Positions 31,830-39,596 of a stretch of DNA of 40,864 nt are shown here, in pieces. The stretch comes from Lachnospiraceae bacterium (GTDB lineage Bacteria > Bacillota > Clostridia > Lachnospirales > Lachnospiraceae), in the NCBI GenBank assembly GCA_003979345.1, contig RYVZ01000030.1, forward strand, positions 1 to 40,864, in the 5' to 3' direction. Under the pieces are notes generated by a model. It was not told where the DNA came from and ran no database searches. It saw nothing but the letters and a program-made list of their open reading frames with translations. Positions within the stretch are counted from its first letter, which is position 1; each line of letters begins with the position of its first letter. The translations under genes were made by a program, and so were the position numbers.

Positions 31830-32078
31830 TGCATGATTTAGCATCATGGACAGAAAAACAAGGTATATGATATAATGAGCGCAAAAGAAAAACAAGCGAC
31901 TGCGAAGCAGGCATTTGTTTTTCTTGCGCCATTAACGAGCAAACGCCCGATGAAATCGGGCATAAAGCGCTGAAAGCGCGGGTTTGCGAGTCTTATGATA
32001 TAATGAGCGTTAGCGAGAAGAATGCGCTTGCACATTCGGCGAGCGGCGAATGGCGATCATGAATCGAAGATTCATGAT
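31830..32078. repeat. Array of palindromes with GAA loops
   Basis: This gene-free stretch holds a long hairpin (about 31879-31929, GCGCAA … TTGCGC with an inner CTGC-GAA-GCAG). It is followed by a two-armed structure closed by GCAAAC (31939-31944) and GTTTGC (31982-31987), with arms GCCCGAT-GAA-ATCGGGC and GCGCT-GAA-AGCGC. A perfect hairpin ATCATGAATC-GAA-GATTCATGAT (32056-32078) ends it. A 16-nt direct repeat, TATGATATAATGAGCG, occurs at 31866 and 31994. It resembles a REP- or MITE-like non-coding element family. Confidence 0.7.
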
Positions 32079-32100
32079 ATACTGTAGACAGACATGATAG

Positions 32101-32307
32101 CAGCGCCGGGCGAAAAAACTCAATCAGCCAAAGGGTATGATGCTCATAGCTGAGACGGATCAAACCGCGGAGATCGCGGTGTATGAGTCATTGGGGTTTG
32201 TCAGGGCGGACGGTCAGGACAGCGTGACAGCGCATGTTCTGCTACAGGAAAGCGTTTGGAAAGGATATGGCGTTTATGATACGACGGGCAGCAAGAGACG
32301 ATCTTGA
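32101..32307 (+). pseudogene. C-terminal remnant of a GNAT acetyltransferase
   Basis: The open frame encodes a typical GNAT end: L-I-A-E-T-D … A-V-Y-E-S-L-G-F-V-R-A-D. Everything before the last 40-odd residues of a normal domain is missing, and the frame is closed upstream by stops at 32095-32100, just after the palindrome array. It runs through into the next gene's 5' end. It could be expressed as a short peptide from ATG 32137/32140 but cannot be active. Confidence 0.65.
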
Positions 32308-32764
32308 GGAGTGTGTACGTGTGATACGAAGTAGTTTTTTGACTGTGGCGGAGGAATTTGGGTTCACGCAGGAGAATGCGCCGCGGTTTACGGCGTTTGC
32401 GATGGACATGGAGCGGCTTCTCTGGCATTATGAGCAGGAAAAAAGACCAATGCTTGTTTATGATGATAACGGGCAGATCCTTGGCTATTATTCTCTGCTC
32501 CGGCAGAATGAAACGGAATGTGAACTGAATAATCTCTGTGTTTTGCCGGAACACAGGCATCGGGGGATTGGGAAAGAACTGTTGGAGCATGCGGTCATGG
32601 AAGCGCGGAACATGGGATGTACCGTGATGAACATTGGGATCGTGGAAGAAAATAGAAAGCTTCGCAGATGGTATGAAGAAAACGGGGCTGTGCATACTGG
32701 TACGGAGAAATTTGATTTTTTCCCGTTTACCTGCGGAAAGATGAGGAAAATGCTTATAGACTGA
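32276..32764 (+). CDS. GNAT family N-acetyltransferase
   Basis: A complete acetyl-CoA-dependent acetyltransferase domain of 162 residues. N-terminal M-I-R-R-A-A-R-D-D-L-E-E-C opens the fold. The core strand L-N-N-L-C-V-L-P-E is followed by the acetyl-CoA-binding R-H-R-G-I-G-K-E-L-L loop. The end has W-Y-E-E-N-G-A-V-H-T-G. The substrate is unknown. ATG 32276 is used because GGAAAGG lies 11 nt upstream; ATG 32267 is only 2 nt from it. The start lies inside the trailing frame of the truncated GNAT at 32101. Confidence 0.88.
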   Translation: MIRRAARDDLEECVRVIRSSFLTVAEEFGFTQENAPRFTAFAMDMERLLWHYEQEKRPMLVYDDNGQILGYYSLLRQNETECELNNLCVLPEHRHRGIGKELLEHAVMEARNMGCTVMNIGIVEENRKLRRWYEENGAVHTGTEKFDFFPFTCGKMRKMLID

Positions 32765-32819
32765 TGGCTTTTACAGGGTGCTGGTTTCCTTTAGTGACGG
32801 ATGAAAGTGAGGTAAAAGG

Positions 32820-32993
32820 ATGCTGCCAAAAGATCCGGCGATGCTGCTAAGTGCAGTCAATTTGAAATTGCGCGATTACTATGGAAGCGTTGAAGAGATG
32901 TGTGACGATATGGATGAGGATCTTTCACGTATCACACAGACACTCGCGCAGATCGATTATTATTATGACAGGGAGAAAAATCAATTTGTCTGA
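32820..32993 (+). CDS. DUF4250 domain protein
   Basis: A 57-residue protein, M-L-P-K-D-P-A-M-L-L-S-A-V-N-L-K-L-R-D-Y-Y then an acidic helix and Y-Y-Y-D-R-E-K-N-Q-F-V. This matches the DUF4250 pattern I recall, including the closing Y-D-x-E-x-N-Q-F. The function is unknown; it is small, acidic and probably helical with an HTH-like fold. The start ATG 32820 has GTGAGGT 7 nt upstream. The last 8 nt overlap the start of the following ferredoxin-ASKHA gene, suggesting translational coupling. Confidence 0.85.
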   Translation: MLPKDPAMLLSAVNLKLRDYYGSVEEMCDDMDEDLSRITQTLAQIDYYYDREKNQFV

Positions 32994-34521
32994 GACGATC
33001 ACGCTTTTGGTACACGGTGCGTTTTATCGGGGGGATGAGATCCAACGGCGTGTGCTGACAGTGCGGAAACAGGAAAATTTATATACGATTCTCAAACGGG
33101 AAGGTCTCTATCTGTATGACTGCAGCGGGAACGGAACATGCGGAAAGTGCCGGGTCCGGTTTCTCAAAGATGCGCCGCTGCCGACAGCGGGGGAGCGCGT
33201 ACTGCTTTCTGCGGAGGAATTGCGTGCGGGCGTGCGTCTGGCGTGCAGACACACGGTCAGAGCGGATTTGGAGCTTGCGCTGGAGATGGAGCCTGCACAG
33301 ATTCCCGATGTGATCGGCGTATTGCCGGATATGGAGCGGGCGCAGGAGGGAACGGACGAGGAGCGGACAGCAGAAGGAACGGACGGGGAGCTGCCGCTGC
33401 CGGGGGAAAGACCGGCTACAGGTCGGACAGAAGAAAGACCCGGTGCGGACGTTTTGTATGCGGCGGTTGATATCGGCACGACGACGGTTGCGATGCGTGC
33501 TATGTGCTGCGGGCAGGAAGTCGCGGCCTATGCGGCGCTCAATCCGCAGCGTGCGTACGGTGCGGACGTTGTATCCCGCATCAGAGCCGGTATACAGGGG
33601 CATGCGGAAGACATGCGTCGGCAGATCTGCAGCTGTCTGGCAGACGGCATAAAACTGATTACTGAGCAGTGCGGCAGGAAGCCGGAATATATGGTGATCG
33701 CAGCAAATACAACGATGGTGCATCTGCTTTGTGGAGAATCAGTGGAGCCGCTATCTGCATATCCGTTTGAGCCGGTCAACATAAGACCACAACAGATAGT
33801 GGTTGCAGGAATTCCTGCATACATTATATGCGGTATATCGGCGTTTGTGGGCGGCGACATCGTATCCGGCATGGCGGCAACAGGGTTACATAACGCAGAC
33901 AACTTGCAATTATTCATCGATCTGGGTACAAATGGCGAGATCGTGCTTGGTAAAAAAGGGAAATTTCTGTGTACCGCGACTGCCGCAGGTCCGGCATTTG
34001 AGGGCAACGGAAGCGCCGATTTGATGGGAGCCGATCTGATCAGGATTGCGGCAGATCTGCTGGACGAGGGAGTAATGGATGCGCAGGGGCTTTTATGTGA
34101 ACCATTTTTTTCTAAAGGTATAGACCGGACAGGCGCGCATATCTTGCAGGAGCATATCAGGGAATTGCAGAAAGCCAAGGCAGCAGTCGCGGCAGGCATT
34201 GATTTGCTGCTTGAGCAATATGGGGCGCCGGCGCGGGAAATAACACATGTTTTGCTTGCCGGGGGATTCGGGTATTACTTAAGGCCTGACTCAGCGATAC
34301 GCATCGGGCTGCTTCCGAAAGCCTTTGAAGGCAGGGTGCGTGCGGTCGGTAATACTGCGTTACAGGGAGCCTGTCTGATCGGCGGCCGGATGCAAGGCAG
34401 CGGCAGGAGCAGCTTTGCGTCATATACGCAGAGTATAACCGCAGACTGCAGGTACCTGAATCTTGCCATGCAGGAAAACTTTGAAAAAAAATATATCTCA
34501 AATTTAGATTTTCCGTCATAG
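32986..34521 (+). CDS. Ferredoxin-ASKHA protein, corrinoid-activating (RACo/RACE) type
   Basis: An ATP-dependent reductive activator of corrinoid proteins in methyltransferase systems, or a relative (DUF4445). Residues 1-100 form a [2Fe-2S] ferredoxin domain with C46-x5-C52-x2-C55-x31-C87. A Glu/Gly-rich linker (about 105-150) follows. The ASKHA ATPase part has A-V-D-I-G-T-T-T-V-A, F-I-D-L-G-T-N-G-E-I and L-L-A-G-G-F-G. The length is 511 residues. The start is taken as TTG 32986, overlapping the DUF4250 stop, with AGGGAG 11 nt upstream; an in-frame ATG at 32965 lacks a ribosome site. No corrinoid protein or methyltransferase is in the window, so the target is unknown. Confidence 0.85.
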   Translation: MSETITLLVHGAFYRGDEIQRRVLTVRKQENLYTILKREGLYLYDCSGNGTCGKCRVRFLKDAPLPTAGERVLLSAEELRAGVRLACRHTVRADLELALEMEPAQIPDVIGVLPDMERAQEGTDEERTAEGTDGELPLPGERPATGRTEERPGADVLYAAVDIGTTTVAMRAMCCGQEVAAYAALNPQRAYGADVVSRIRAGIQGHAEDMRRQICSCLADGIKLITEQCGRKPEYMVIAANTTMVHLLCGESVEPLSAYPFEPVNIRPQQIVVAGIPAYIICGISAFVGGDIVSGMAATGLHNADNLQLFIDLGTNGEIVLGKKGKFLCTATAAGPAFEGNGSADLMGADLIRIAADLLDEGVMDAQGLLCEPFFSKGIDRTGAHILQEHIRELQKAKAAVAAGIDLLLEQYGAPAREITHVLLAGGFGYYLRPDSAIRIGLLPKAFEGRVRAVGNTALQGACLIGGRMQGSGRSSFASYTQSITADCRYLNLAMQENFEKKYISNLDFPS

Positions 34522-34561
34522 AATAGTAGAGAGACCGCGGCAGGTGTCAGGAGAATGCCGT

Positions 34562-35365
34562 ATGAATCTGCGATGGGAAAAGGCGTGTATCATAGCAGCC
34601 GGGTGCCTGATTGCCGTAATACTGTGTCTGTCGACTGCAGTGAAAATGAAGAAGACGGACGAAAACCGATCTGTTTTTAGAAATCAGGAGCGGGGTAATG
34701 GCAACGGGGAGGAGACTGCAAAAAAGGAATCGGATCCGGCGGAGGGATATGGGGAAAACCAGCCAGATGGCTGTAGGGAAAATCAGTCGGATGGCTGCAG
34801 GGAGATGAATATCAAAAAGGTGGCGCTGACTTTTGATGACGGACCGCACCCGTATTATACGGCGAGGCTGCTTGAGGGGCTGCGCGAGCGGGATGTCCAT
34901 GTTACTTTTTTTGTGTTGGGACAAAGTGCCGAGCTTTATCCGGAGCTTATACAGGAGATGGCGCAGGACGGGCATTTGATTGGAAATCATACCTATTCCC
35001 ATATTCAGCTGACGGCAGGAAACGGGCAGCAGTTCGCAGAAGAGCTGCAAAAGACCGATGCGATCATTTATGAGATCACCGGGCAGCATACCGAGTTTGT
35101 GCGGCCGCCTTACGGAGCATGGGATAAGCGCTTTGAAGAAAGCTTGAATATGATACAGGTGTTATGGAATGTCGATCCGCTAGACTGGTGCTGTTCGGAT
35201 GCGGGTACTGTCATCAGCCGTGTATTGGAGAAAACGGACGGAGACTGCATTATTCTGCTGCATGATGTATATGACAGCTCAGTAGAAGCGGCACTTGCGA
35301 TCGTGGATGAACTGAGTGCGCGTGGATACGAGTTTGTGACGGTGGACGAGATTATACTGGATTGA
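34562..35365 (+). CDS. Polysaccharide deacetylase (NodB domain)
   Basis: A 267-residue membrane-anchored esterase of carbohydrate esterase family 4, probably acting on peptidoglycan N-acetyl sugars. A signal anchor (about 8-28) precedes a polar linker with a short tandem E-N-Q-x-D-G-C-R repeat. The NodB domain (about 85-265) has T-F-D-D-G-P with Asp93, His143 and His147 (N-H-T-Y-S-H) as the metal triad, then R-P-P-Y-G, W-N-V-D-P-L-D-W and L-L-H-D. ATG 34562 has AGGAGAA 6-7 nt upstream. It follows the activator gene by 40 nt and precedes rarA closely. Confidence 0.92.
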   Translation: MNLRWEKACIIAAGCLIAVILCLSTAVKMKKTDENRSVFRNQERGNGNGEETAKKESDPAEGYGENQPDGCRENQSDGCREMNIKKVALTFDDGPHPYYTARLLEGLRERDVHVTFFVLGQSAELYPELIQEMAQDGHLIGNHTYSHIQLTAGNGQQFAEELQKTDAIIYEITGQHTEFVRPPYGAWDKRFEESLNMIQVLWNVDPLDWCCSDAGTVISRVLEKTDGDCIILLHDVYDSSVEAALAIVDELSARGYEFVTVDEIILD

Positions 35366-35382
35366 GGATAAAAAGAGACAAT

Positions 35383-36771
35383 ATGGATAATATGGATTTA
35401 TTTTCGTATCTTCGGGAAAAAAATATGGAGAAGGAATCGCCATTAGCGGCGAGGATCCGTCCGGCGACATTAGAAGAGATCGTCGGGCAGCAGCATATCA
35501 TCGGGAAGGATAAGATGCTCTACCGCGCGATCCGGGCGGACAAGCTTGGCTCTTTGATCCTGTATGGACCACCCGGAACGGGAAAAACAACACTTGCCAA
35601 AGTGATTGCGAATACGACGAGTGCGGACTTCCTGCAGATGAATGCGACAGTTGCAGGCAAAAAGGATATGGAGGAAGTTGTGGCAAAGGCTAAGGACGGC
35701 GCCGCAATGTATGGAAAAAAGACCATTCTTTTTATTGACGAGATTCACCGGTTTAACAAGAGTCAGCAGGATTATCTGCTGCCGTTCGTGGAGGACGGAA
35801 CGCTGACACTGATCGGGGCGACGACTGAGAACCCTTATTTCGAGGTTAACAGTGCGCTGTTATCGCGCTCAATGGTTTTTGAATTAAAACCGCTTCAAAA
35901 AGAGGATATCATGACCCTGATCTCCCGTGCCGTCTATGATAAAGAAAAAGGAATGGGAGCGTACGAGGCAAACATTGATGATGAGGCGCTCAACTTTCTG
36001 GCGGATGCGGCGGGCGGAGATGCGCGTCATGCACTGAATGCGGTGGAGCTTGGCATAAAGACGACGGAGCGCAGCGGGGACGGTCTGATCCACATCACGC
36101 TTGAAGTGGCGCAGGAATGTATTCAAAAACGGGTGGTTCGCTATGATAAAACAGGGGATAATCATTATGATACGATCTCTGCTTTTATCAAGAGTATGAG
36201 AGGTTCGGACCCTGATGCGGCAGTCTATTATTTGGCGAAAATGCTCTATGCGGGAGAAGGCCTGACTTTTATCGCGCGCAGGATCATGATCTGCGCGGCG
36301 GAGGATGTCGGAACGGCAGATCCGCAGGCCCTGACAGTGGCAGTCAGTGCGGCGCAGGCAGCGGAACGCATCGGCATGCCGGAAGCACAGCTGATTCTGT
36401 CGGAGGCGGCAGTCTATGTCGCATGCGCGCCGAAAAGCAACGCATGCTCCAATGCGATCTGGGAGGCGATGCAGACGGTCTCGGAGACAGGAAATCTGCC
36501 TGTTCCGACGCATTTGCAGGATGCGCATTATAAAGGCGCGGCAAAGCTAGGACATGGCGCCGGCTATCTGTATGCGCATGATTATCCGAATCATTATGTC
36601 CGGCAGCAGTATCTGCCTTATGAATTGAGCGGGAAAGAATTTTACCGCCCGGATGGAAACGGCTATGAGCAGAAGATCAGGGAGCATATGAGCCTGATAA
36701 AAACAGGGCAGGAGGATCAGTGTGGGAAAAGCAGCAGATACGAAACGGCGGATGATCATTCTGTCTTTTGA
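35383..36771 (+). CDS. rarA: Replication-associated recombination ATPase RarA (MgsA)
   Basis: A clamp-loader-like AAA+ ATPase acting at stalled forks, 462 residues, family-typical length. Walker A G-P-P-G-T-G-K-T-T (62-70), Walker B I-L-F-I-D-E-I-H-R-F, sensor 1 in G-A-T-T-E-N-P, and the C-terminal MgsA domain with D-P-D-A-A-V-Y-Y-L-A-K-M, A-A-E-D-V-G and H-L-Q-D-A-H-Y. ATG 35383 is chosen over the TTG at 35362. The ribosome site is weak, and an in-frame ATG at 35392 is possible. The last 50 nt overlap the next gene, so the two are likely translationally coupled. Confidence 0.94.
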   Translation: MDNMDLFSYLREKNMEKESPLAARIRPATLEEIVGQQHIIGKDKMLYRAIRADKLGSLILYGPPGTGKTTLAKVIANTTSADFLQMNATVAGKKDMEEVVAKAKDGAAMYGKKTILFIDEIHRFNKSQQDYLLPFVEDGTLTLIGATTENPYFEVNSALLSRSMVFELKPLQKEDIMTLISRAVYDKEKGMGAYEANIDDEALNFLADAAGGDARHALNAVELGIKTTERSGDGLIHITLEVAQECIQKRVVRYDKTGDNHYDTISAFIKSMRGSDPDAAVYYLAKMLYAGEGLTFIARRIMICAAEDVGTADPQALTVAVSAAQAAERIGMPEAQLILSEAAVYVACAPKSNACSNAIWEAMQTVSETGNLPVPTHLQDAHYKGAAKLGHGAGYLYAHDYPNHYVRQQYLPYELSGKEFYRPDGNGYEQKIREHMSLIKTGQEDQCGKSSRYETADDHSVF

Positions 36772-38047
36772 TGCGGTCGGAGCGGAGGATCTTTCCATAC
36801 TCAAAAAGCTGCCGAATTTTAAGCGGCTTATGGAACAGGGGGCTTTATGCGAGCAGGTGGAGAGTGTCTATCCTTCCATTACCTATCCGGCGCATACGAC
36901 CATTGTTACAGGAAAGAAGCCCTGTCGGCACGGTGTTATCAATAACACATGTTTTCAACCGGAACGGGAAAAGCCGGACTGGATGAGCGACCGCGGTTTT
37001 ATCAGGGGCACCACGCTTTATGATGAGGCGCTAAAACGTGGAGACCGCGTGTGCTCCCTGCTTTGGCCCGTGACCGGGAAAAGCGGTATTACCTATAACC
37101 TGCCGGAGATCCATGCGGTCAGACCGTGGCAGAATCTGATGATAAAAACGATTGCGGATGGTTCGGCATGTTATATACTGGGGCTTCTGCCGCACGCACT
37201 TAAGGAACTGAAAGGAATCCGCGAGCCGGAGCTGGACAATTTTTTGGAGAAGGCGGCAGTTGACACGATTTTGAAGTATAACCCGGAACTGTTGATGGTA
37301 CATTTCCTGGATGTGGATTCCCACCGCCATCAATTGGGCCTGAAGCATCCGGAGATCCGTCGTGCACTAAGACGGCTGGACGGGCGGATCGGGACGGTCT
37401 TAGAGGCGCTTGCCCGCACGAAAGCAGGGTACTGTCACAGCATGGAAGATACGACAATTGTGATTCTTGGGGATCATTATCAGATGGATTGCCATACGGT
37501 GCTGTATCCGAACTACCTGTTAAAGAAACATGGGTTATTGAAAACGGACGAAAAAGGGCGCTTGACAGAATTTCAGGCAGTCGCGAAAAACTGCGACGGT
37601 TCCTGTTATCTTTATTTAAATCCCATGATTAGAAAAAATCCGGATATGACGGCGAAAGTGACACAGAAACTGACAATCGCATTTCAGGAGTTGTCATTTG
37701 GCATATCCCGCATTTTCAGCACTGGTGAAGCGGCTGAGTACGGAGCTGATGACACCTGCGTCATGATGTTGGAAGCAAAAGACGGGTATTATTTTTTGGA
37801 TGACCATGAGACGTTGACCAGATCAGTCGAAGATGTAACGCGGCACCAAATGAGGGCAACGCACGGTTATCTTCCGGACCTTCTAAAATACCAGACGTTT
37901 TTTCTGGCGTCGGGATATGGTGTGCGAAAAGGAGGGACTTGTAGTGGAATGAAGCTGTGGGATGAAGCGCCCACACTTGCGCAGATCATGGGATTGGAGC
38001 TGCCTGATACGGACGGATGTGTGCGGACGGAATTGCTGGAAGTCTGA
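36722..38047 (+). CDS. Alkaline phosphatase superfamily phosphodiesterase/pyrophosphatase
   Basis: A 441-residue enzyme of the type I phosphodiesterase/nucleotide pyrophosphatase family. The two-metal site is visible: Asp17 (L-S-F-D-A-V-G), nucleophile Thr54 in P-S-I-T-Y-P-A-H-T-T, Asp197 and His201 in F-L-D-V-D-S-H-R-H, G-D-H near residue 250, and a C-terminal His in T-H-G-Y. No signal peptide is present, so it should act in the cytoplasm on a nucleotide-like or phosphonate substrate, which cannot be named. The GTG 36722 start has AGGAGG within the end of rarA, giving a 50-nt overlap. Confidence 0.9.
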   Translation: MGKAADTKRRMIILSFDAVGAEDLSILKKLPNFKRLMEQGALCEQVESVYPSITYPAHTTIVTGKKPCRHGVINNTCFQPEREKPDWMSDRGFIRGTTLYDEALKRGDRVCSLLWPVTGKSGITYNLPEIHAVRPWQNLMIKTIADGSACYILGLLPHALKELKGIREPELDNFLEKAAVDTILKYNPELLMVHFLDVDSHRHQLGLKHPEIRRALRRLDGRIGTVLEALARTKAGYCHSMEDTTIVILGDHYQMDCHTVLYPNYLLKKHGLLKTDEKGRLTEFQAVAKNCDGSCYLYLNPMIRKNPDMTAKVTQKLTIAFQELSFGISRIFSTGEAAEYGADDTCVMMLEAKDGYYFLDDHETLTRSVEDVTRHQMRATHGYLPDLLKYQTFFLASGYGVRKGGTCSGMKLWDEAPTLAQIMGLELPDTDGCVRTELLEV

Positions 38048-38105
38048 GCGTTCCATGAAATCATACAATATCTCTTTGAGAAACGCTGCCTGAATCAGTA
38101 TTTCC

Positions 38106-38621
38106 TTAGAACAGTTCCTGAATCAGATATTGATAGATCGCTTCATTTTTATTTTTCCAATTTTGACAGACCTTTTCGGCAAAATCGGCAGACGGGACTG
38201 CCATATGAATATGCACCAGCTCCGCATCGTTATCCCTCGCGATCAGTTCTGCAACGTAATCTCCTGTGGGAACCTTTTGATAATGAGTTAAAATGGATAG
38301 TTCATTCTGAATCTGAATTTCATGCGCGGACAAATATTCATGAATATCTGTTTTGATGGAGTACTGGAGCCGGTTATCAAAAAAGGCAAGTGTTTTCCTG
38401 CCTTCTTCAGTGATCCTGTAGAGGGTACGGTTTTCCATCGTCGTAGCCGTGATGAATGTTTCTTCCGTCAGATCGCTTAAGACCTGCTGGAGTGTAATGT
38501 AGCCTGTATATTCTTTTTCTAATATGAAATCAGCGATCTGGGCGCTTGACAGCGGGGACGCCGCACGGCTGAGCATGTAAAGAACGATCAGGCGGTATAG
38601 GGTCAGCGAATCCTGATTCAT
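38106..38621 (-). CDS. DUF4364 family protein, winged-helix regulator-like
   Basis: A 171-residue protein. Residues 5-80 look like a PadR/MarR-like winged helix (L-S-S-A-Q-I-A-D-F-I-L … Y-R-I-T-E-E-G-R-K-T-L), and the C-terminal part is an α/β domain of about 90 residues. It probably regulates transcription, but no target is known. ATG 38621 overlaps the TGA of the upstream radical SAM gene by 4 nt (ATGA), so it is the last gene of a malic enzyme-radical SAM-DUF4364 operon. No strong terminator was seen in 38048-38105. Confidence 0.87.
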   Translation of the reverse strand: MNQDSLTLYRLIVLYMLSRAASPLSSAQIADFILEKEYTGYITLQQVLSDLTEETFITATTMENRTLYRITEEGRKTLAFFDNRLQYSIKTDIHEYLSAHEIQIQNELSILTHYQKVPTGDYVAELIARDNDAELVHIHMAVPSADFAEKVCQNWKNKNEAIYQYLIQELF

Positions 38622-39589
38622 GGAGCACTTCCTTTCTGTGGAACGCCGCTTCCCTGTGTGATCTGATGATCTTTCAGATAGCGGTGTAATGTGTTTCGTA
38701 CATTCTTTTTATCGGCGCTCCAAAGTGGAGCGATCAGTAGTTTTTTGGGACCGTCCCCTGTCAAACGGTGTATAACGATGTCGGGGGACAGCAGCGTGAG
38801 TGCATGCGCGGTCATTTCGATATATTGCTGCATTGTCAGTATTTGAAAACGACCGTTTTCATATTCTGCGGCAAGGTCGGTACCGCGCAGGACATGCAGA
38901 AGCTGTATTTTCATACCAAATGGACGGCATGAGTTTACATAACTTACGGTTTCGTAAAACTGCGCCGCGTCTTCGAACGGAAGTCCGGCGATCACGTGGA
39001 CGATGCAGGGGATATTCCGCCCGTGCAGCGTCTCCATCGCCTCATCAAAGACCGGAAGCGGATAGCCGCGCCGGATATAGAGGGCAGTCCGCTCGTGAAT
39101 CGTCTGAAGCCCTAACTCTATCCAAATAAAGCGGTCAGGATATTCTGTCCGACAGCGGGAAAGAACATCCAGCACATCTTTGGAAAGACAGTCCGGGCGG
39201 GTAGCAATGGAGATTCCCGCAATATCGGGATGCGAGAGCGCCTCTGTGTAGAGCTGGTACAGGCGTTCTGGTGAGCCGTAAGTGTTGGTATATGCCTGAA
39301 AGTAAGCAATATACCGGGTTCCGTGAAATTTGGCGGCACTCTGCGATTTTCCGCGCTCGATCTGTGAATAAATATCGGGTGTTACAATACTGTCTGCGTC
39401 ACAGGCATTTGGCCGGACGGCAAAGTCGCCGCTTCCCCCGGCTGAACAAAAAATGCAGCCTCCGGTTCCAAGTGTTCCGTCACGGTTCGGGCAGGTCATG
39501 CCTGCGTCGAGCGAAATCCGGTAGAGTTTTTCTCCATATGTTTTTTTACAGTATTCGGATAAGGAGTAGTAACCGTATTCGTGTGTCAT
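38618..39589 (-). CDS. TIGR01212 (YhcC-like) radical SAM protein
   Basis: A 323-residue radical S-adenosylmethionine protein. The [4Fe-4S] cluster motif is the spaced form C-P-N-R-D-G-T … G-G-C-I-F-C, as in E. coli YhcC. G-I-S-I-A-T-R-P-D and E-L-G-L-Q-T-I-H later in the barrel are family markers. The precise substrate is unknown; a role in RNA modification has been suggested for relatives. ATG 39589 (M-T-H-E-Y-G-Y-Y-S-L) is chosen as it lies 7 nt after the malic enzyme stop and matches homologue starts, although the ribosome site is poor, which fits translational coupling. Confidence 0.9.
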   Translation of the reverse strand: MTHEYGYYSLSEYCKKTYGEKLYRISLDAGMTCPNRDGTLGTGGCIFCSAGGSGDFAVRPNACDADSIVTPDIYSQIERGKSQSAAKFHGTRYIAYFQAYTNTYGSPERLYQLYTEALSHPDIAGISIATRPDCLSKDVLDVLSRCRTEYPDRFIWIELGLQTIHERTALYIRRGYPLPVFDEAMETLHGRNIPCIVHVIAGLPFEDAAQFYETVSYVNSCRPFGMKIQLLHVLRGTDLAAEYENGRFQILTMQQYIEMTAHALTLLSPDIVIHRLTGDGPKKLLIAPLWSADKKNVRNTLHRYLKDHQITQGSGVPQKGSAP

Positions 39590-39596
39590 GGACGGG

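Noticed and set aside
31776..31850. Sporulation sigma-factor promoter for the SleC gene
   Set aside because: A CATAATG on the minus strand resembles a sigma-G -10, but no acceptable -35 lies at 17-18 nt.
31930..31990. tRNA gene in the cloverleaf-like palindrome block
   Set aside because: It has only two arms with GAA loops, with no T-loop, anticodon loop or CCA-like end.
32881..32985. 35-residue N-terminal extension of the ferredoxin-ASKHA protein
   Set aside because: It lies inside the DUF4250 gene in another frame, and the ferredoxin domain begins only afterwards.
38079..38105. Possible third degenerate copy of the GGGAAAC palindrome
   Set aside because: Only AAACGCTG matches and the arms no longer pair, so chance cannot be excluded.
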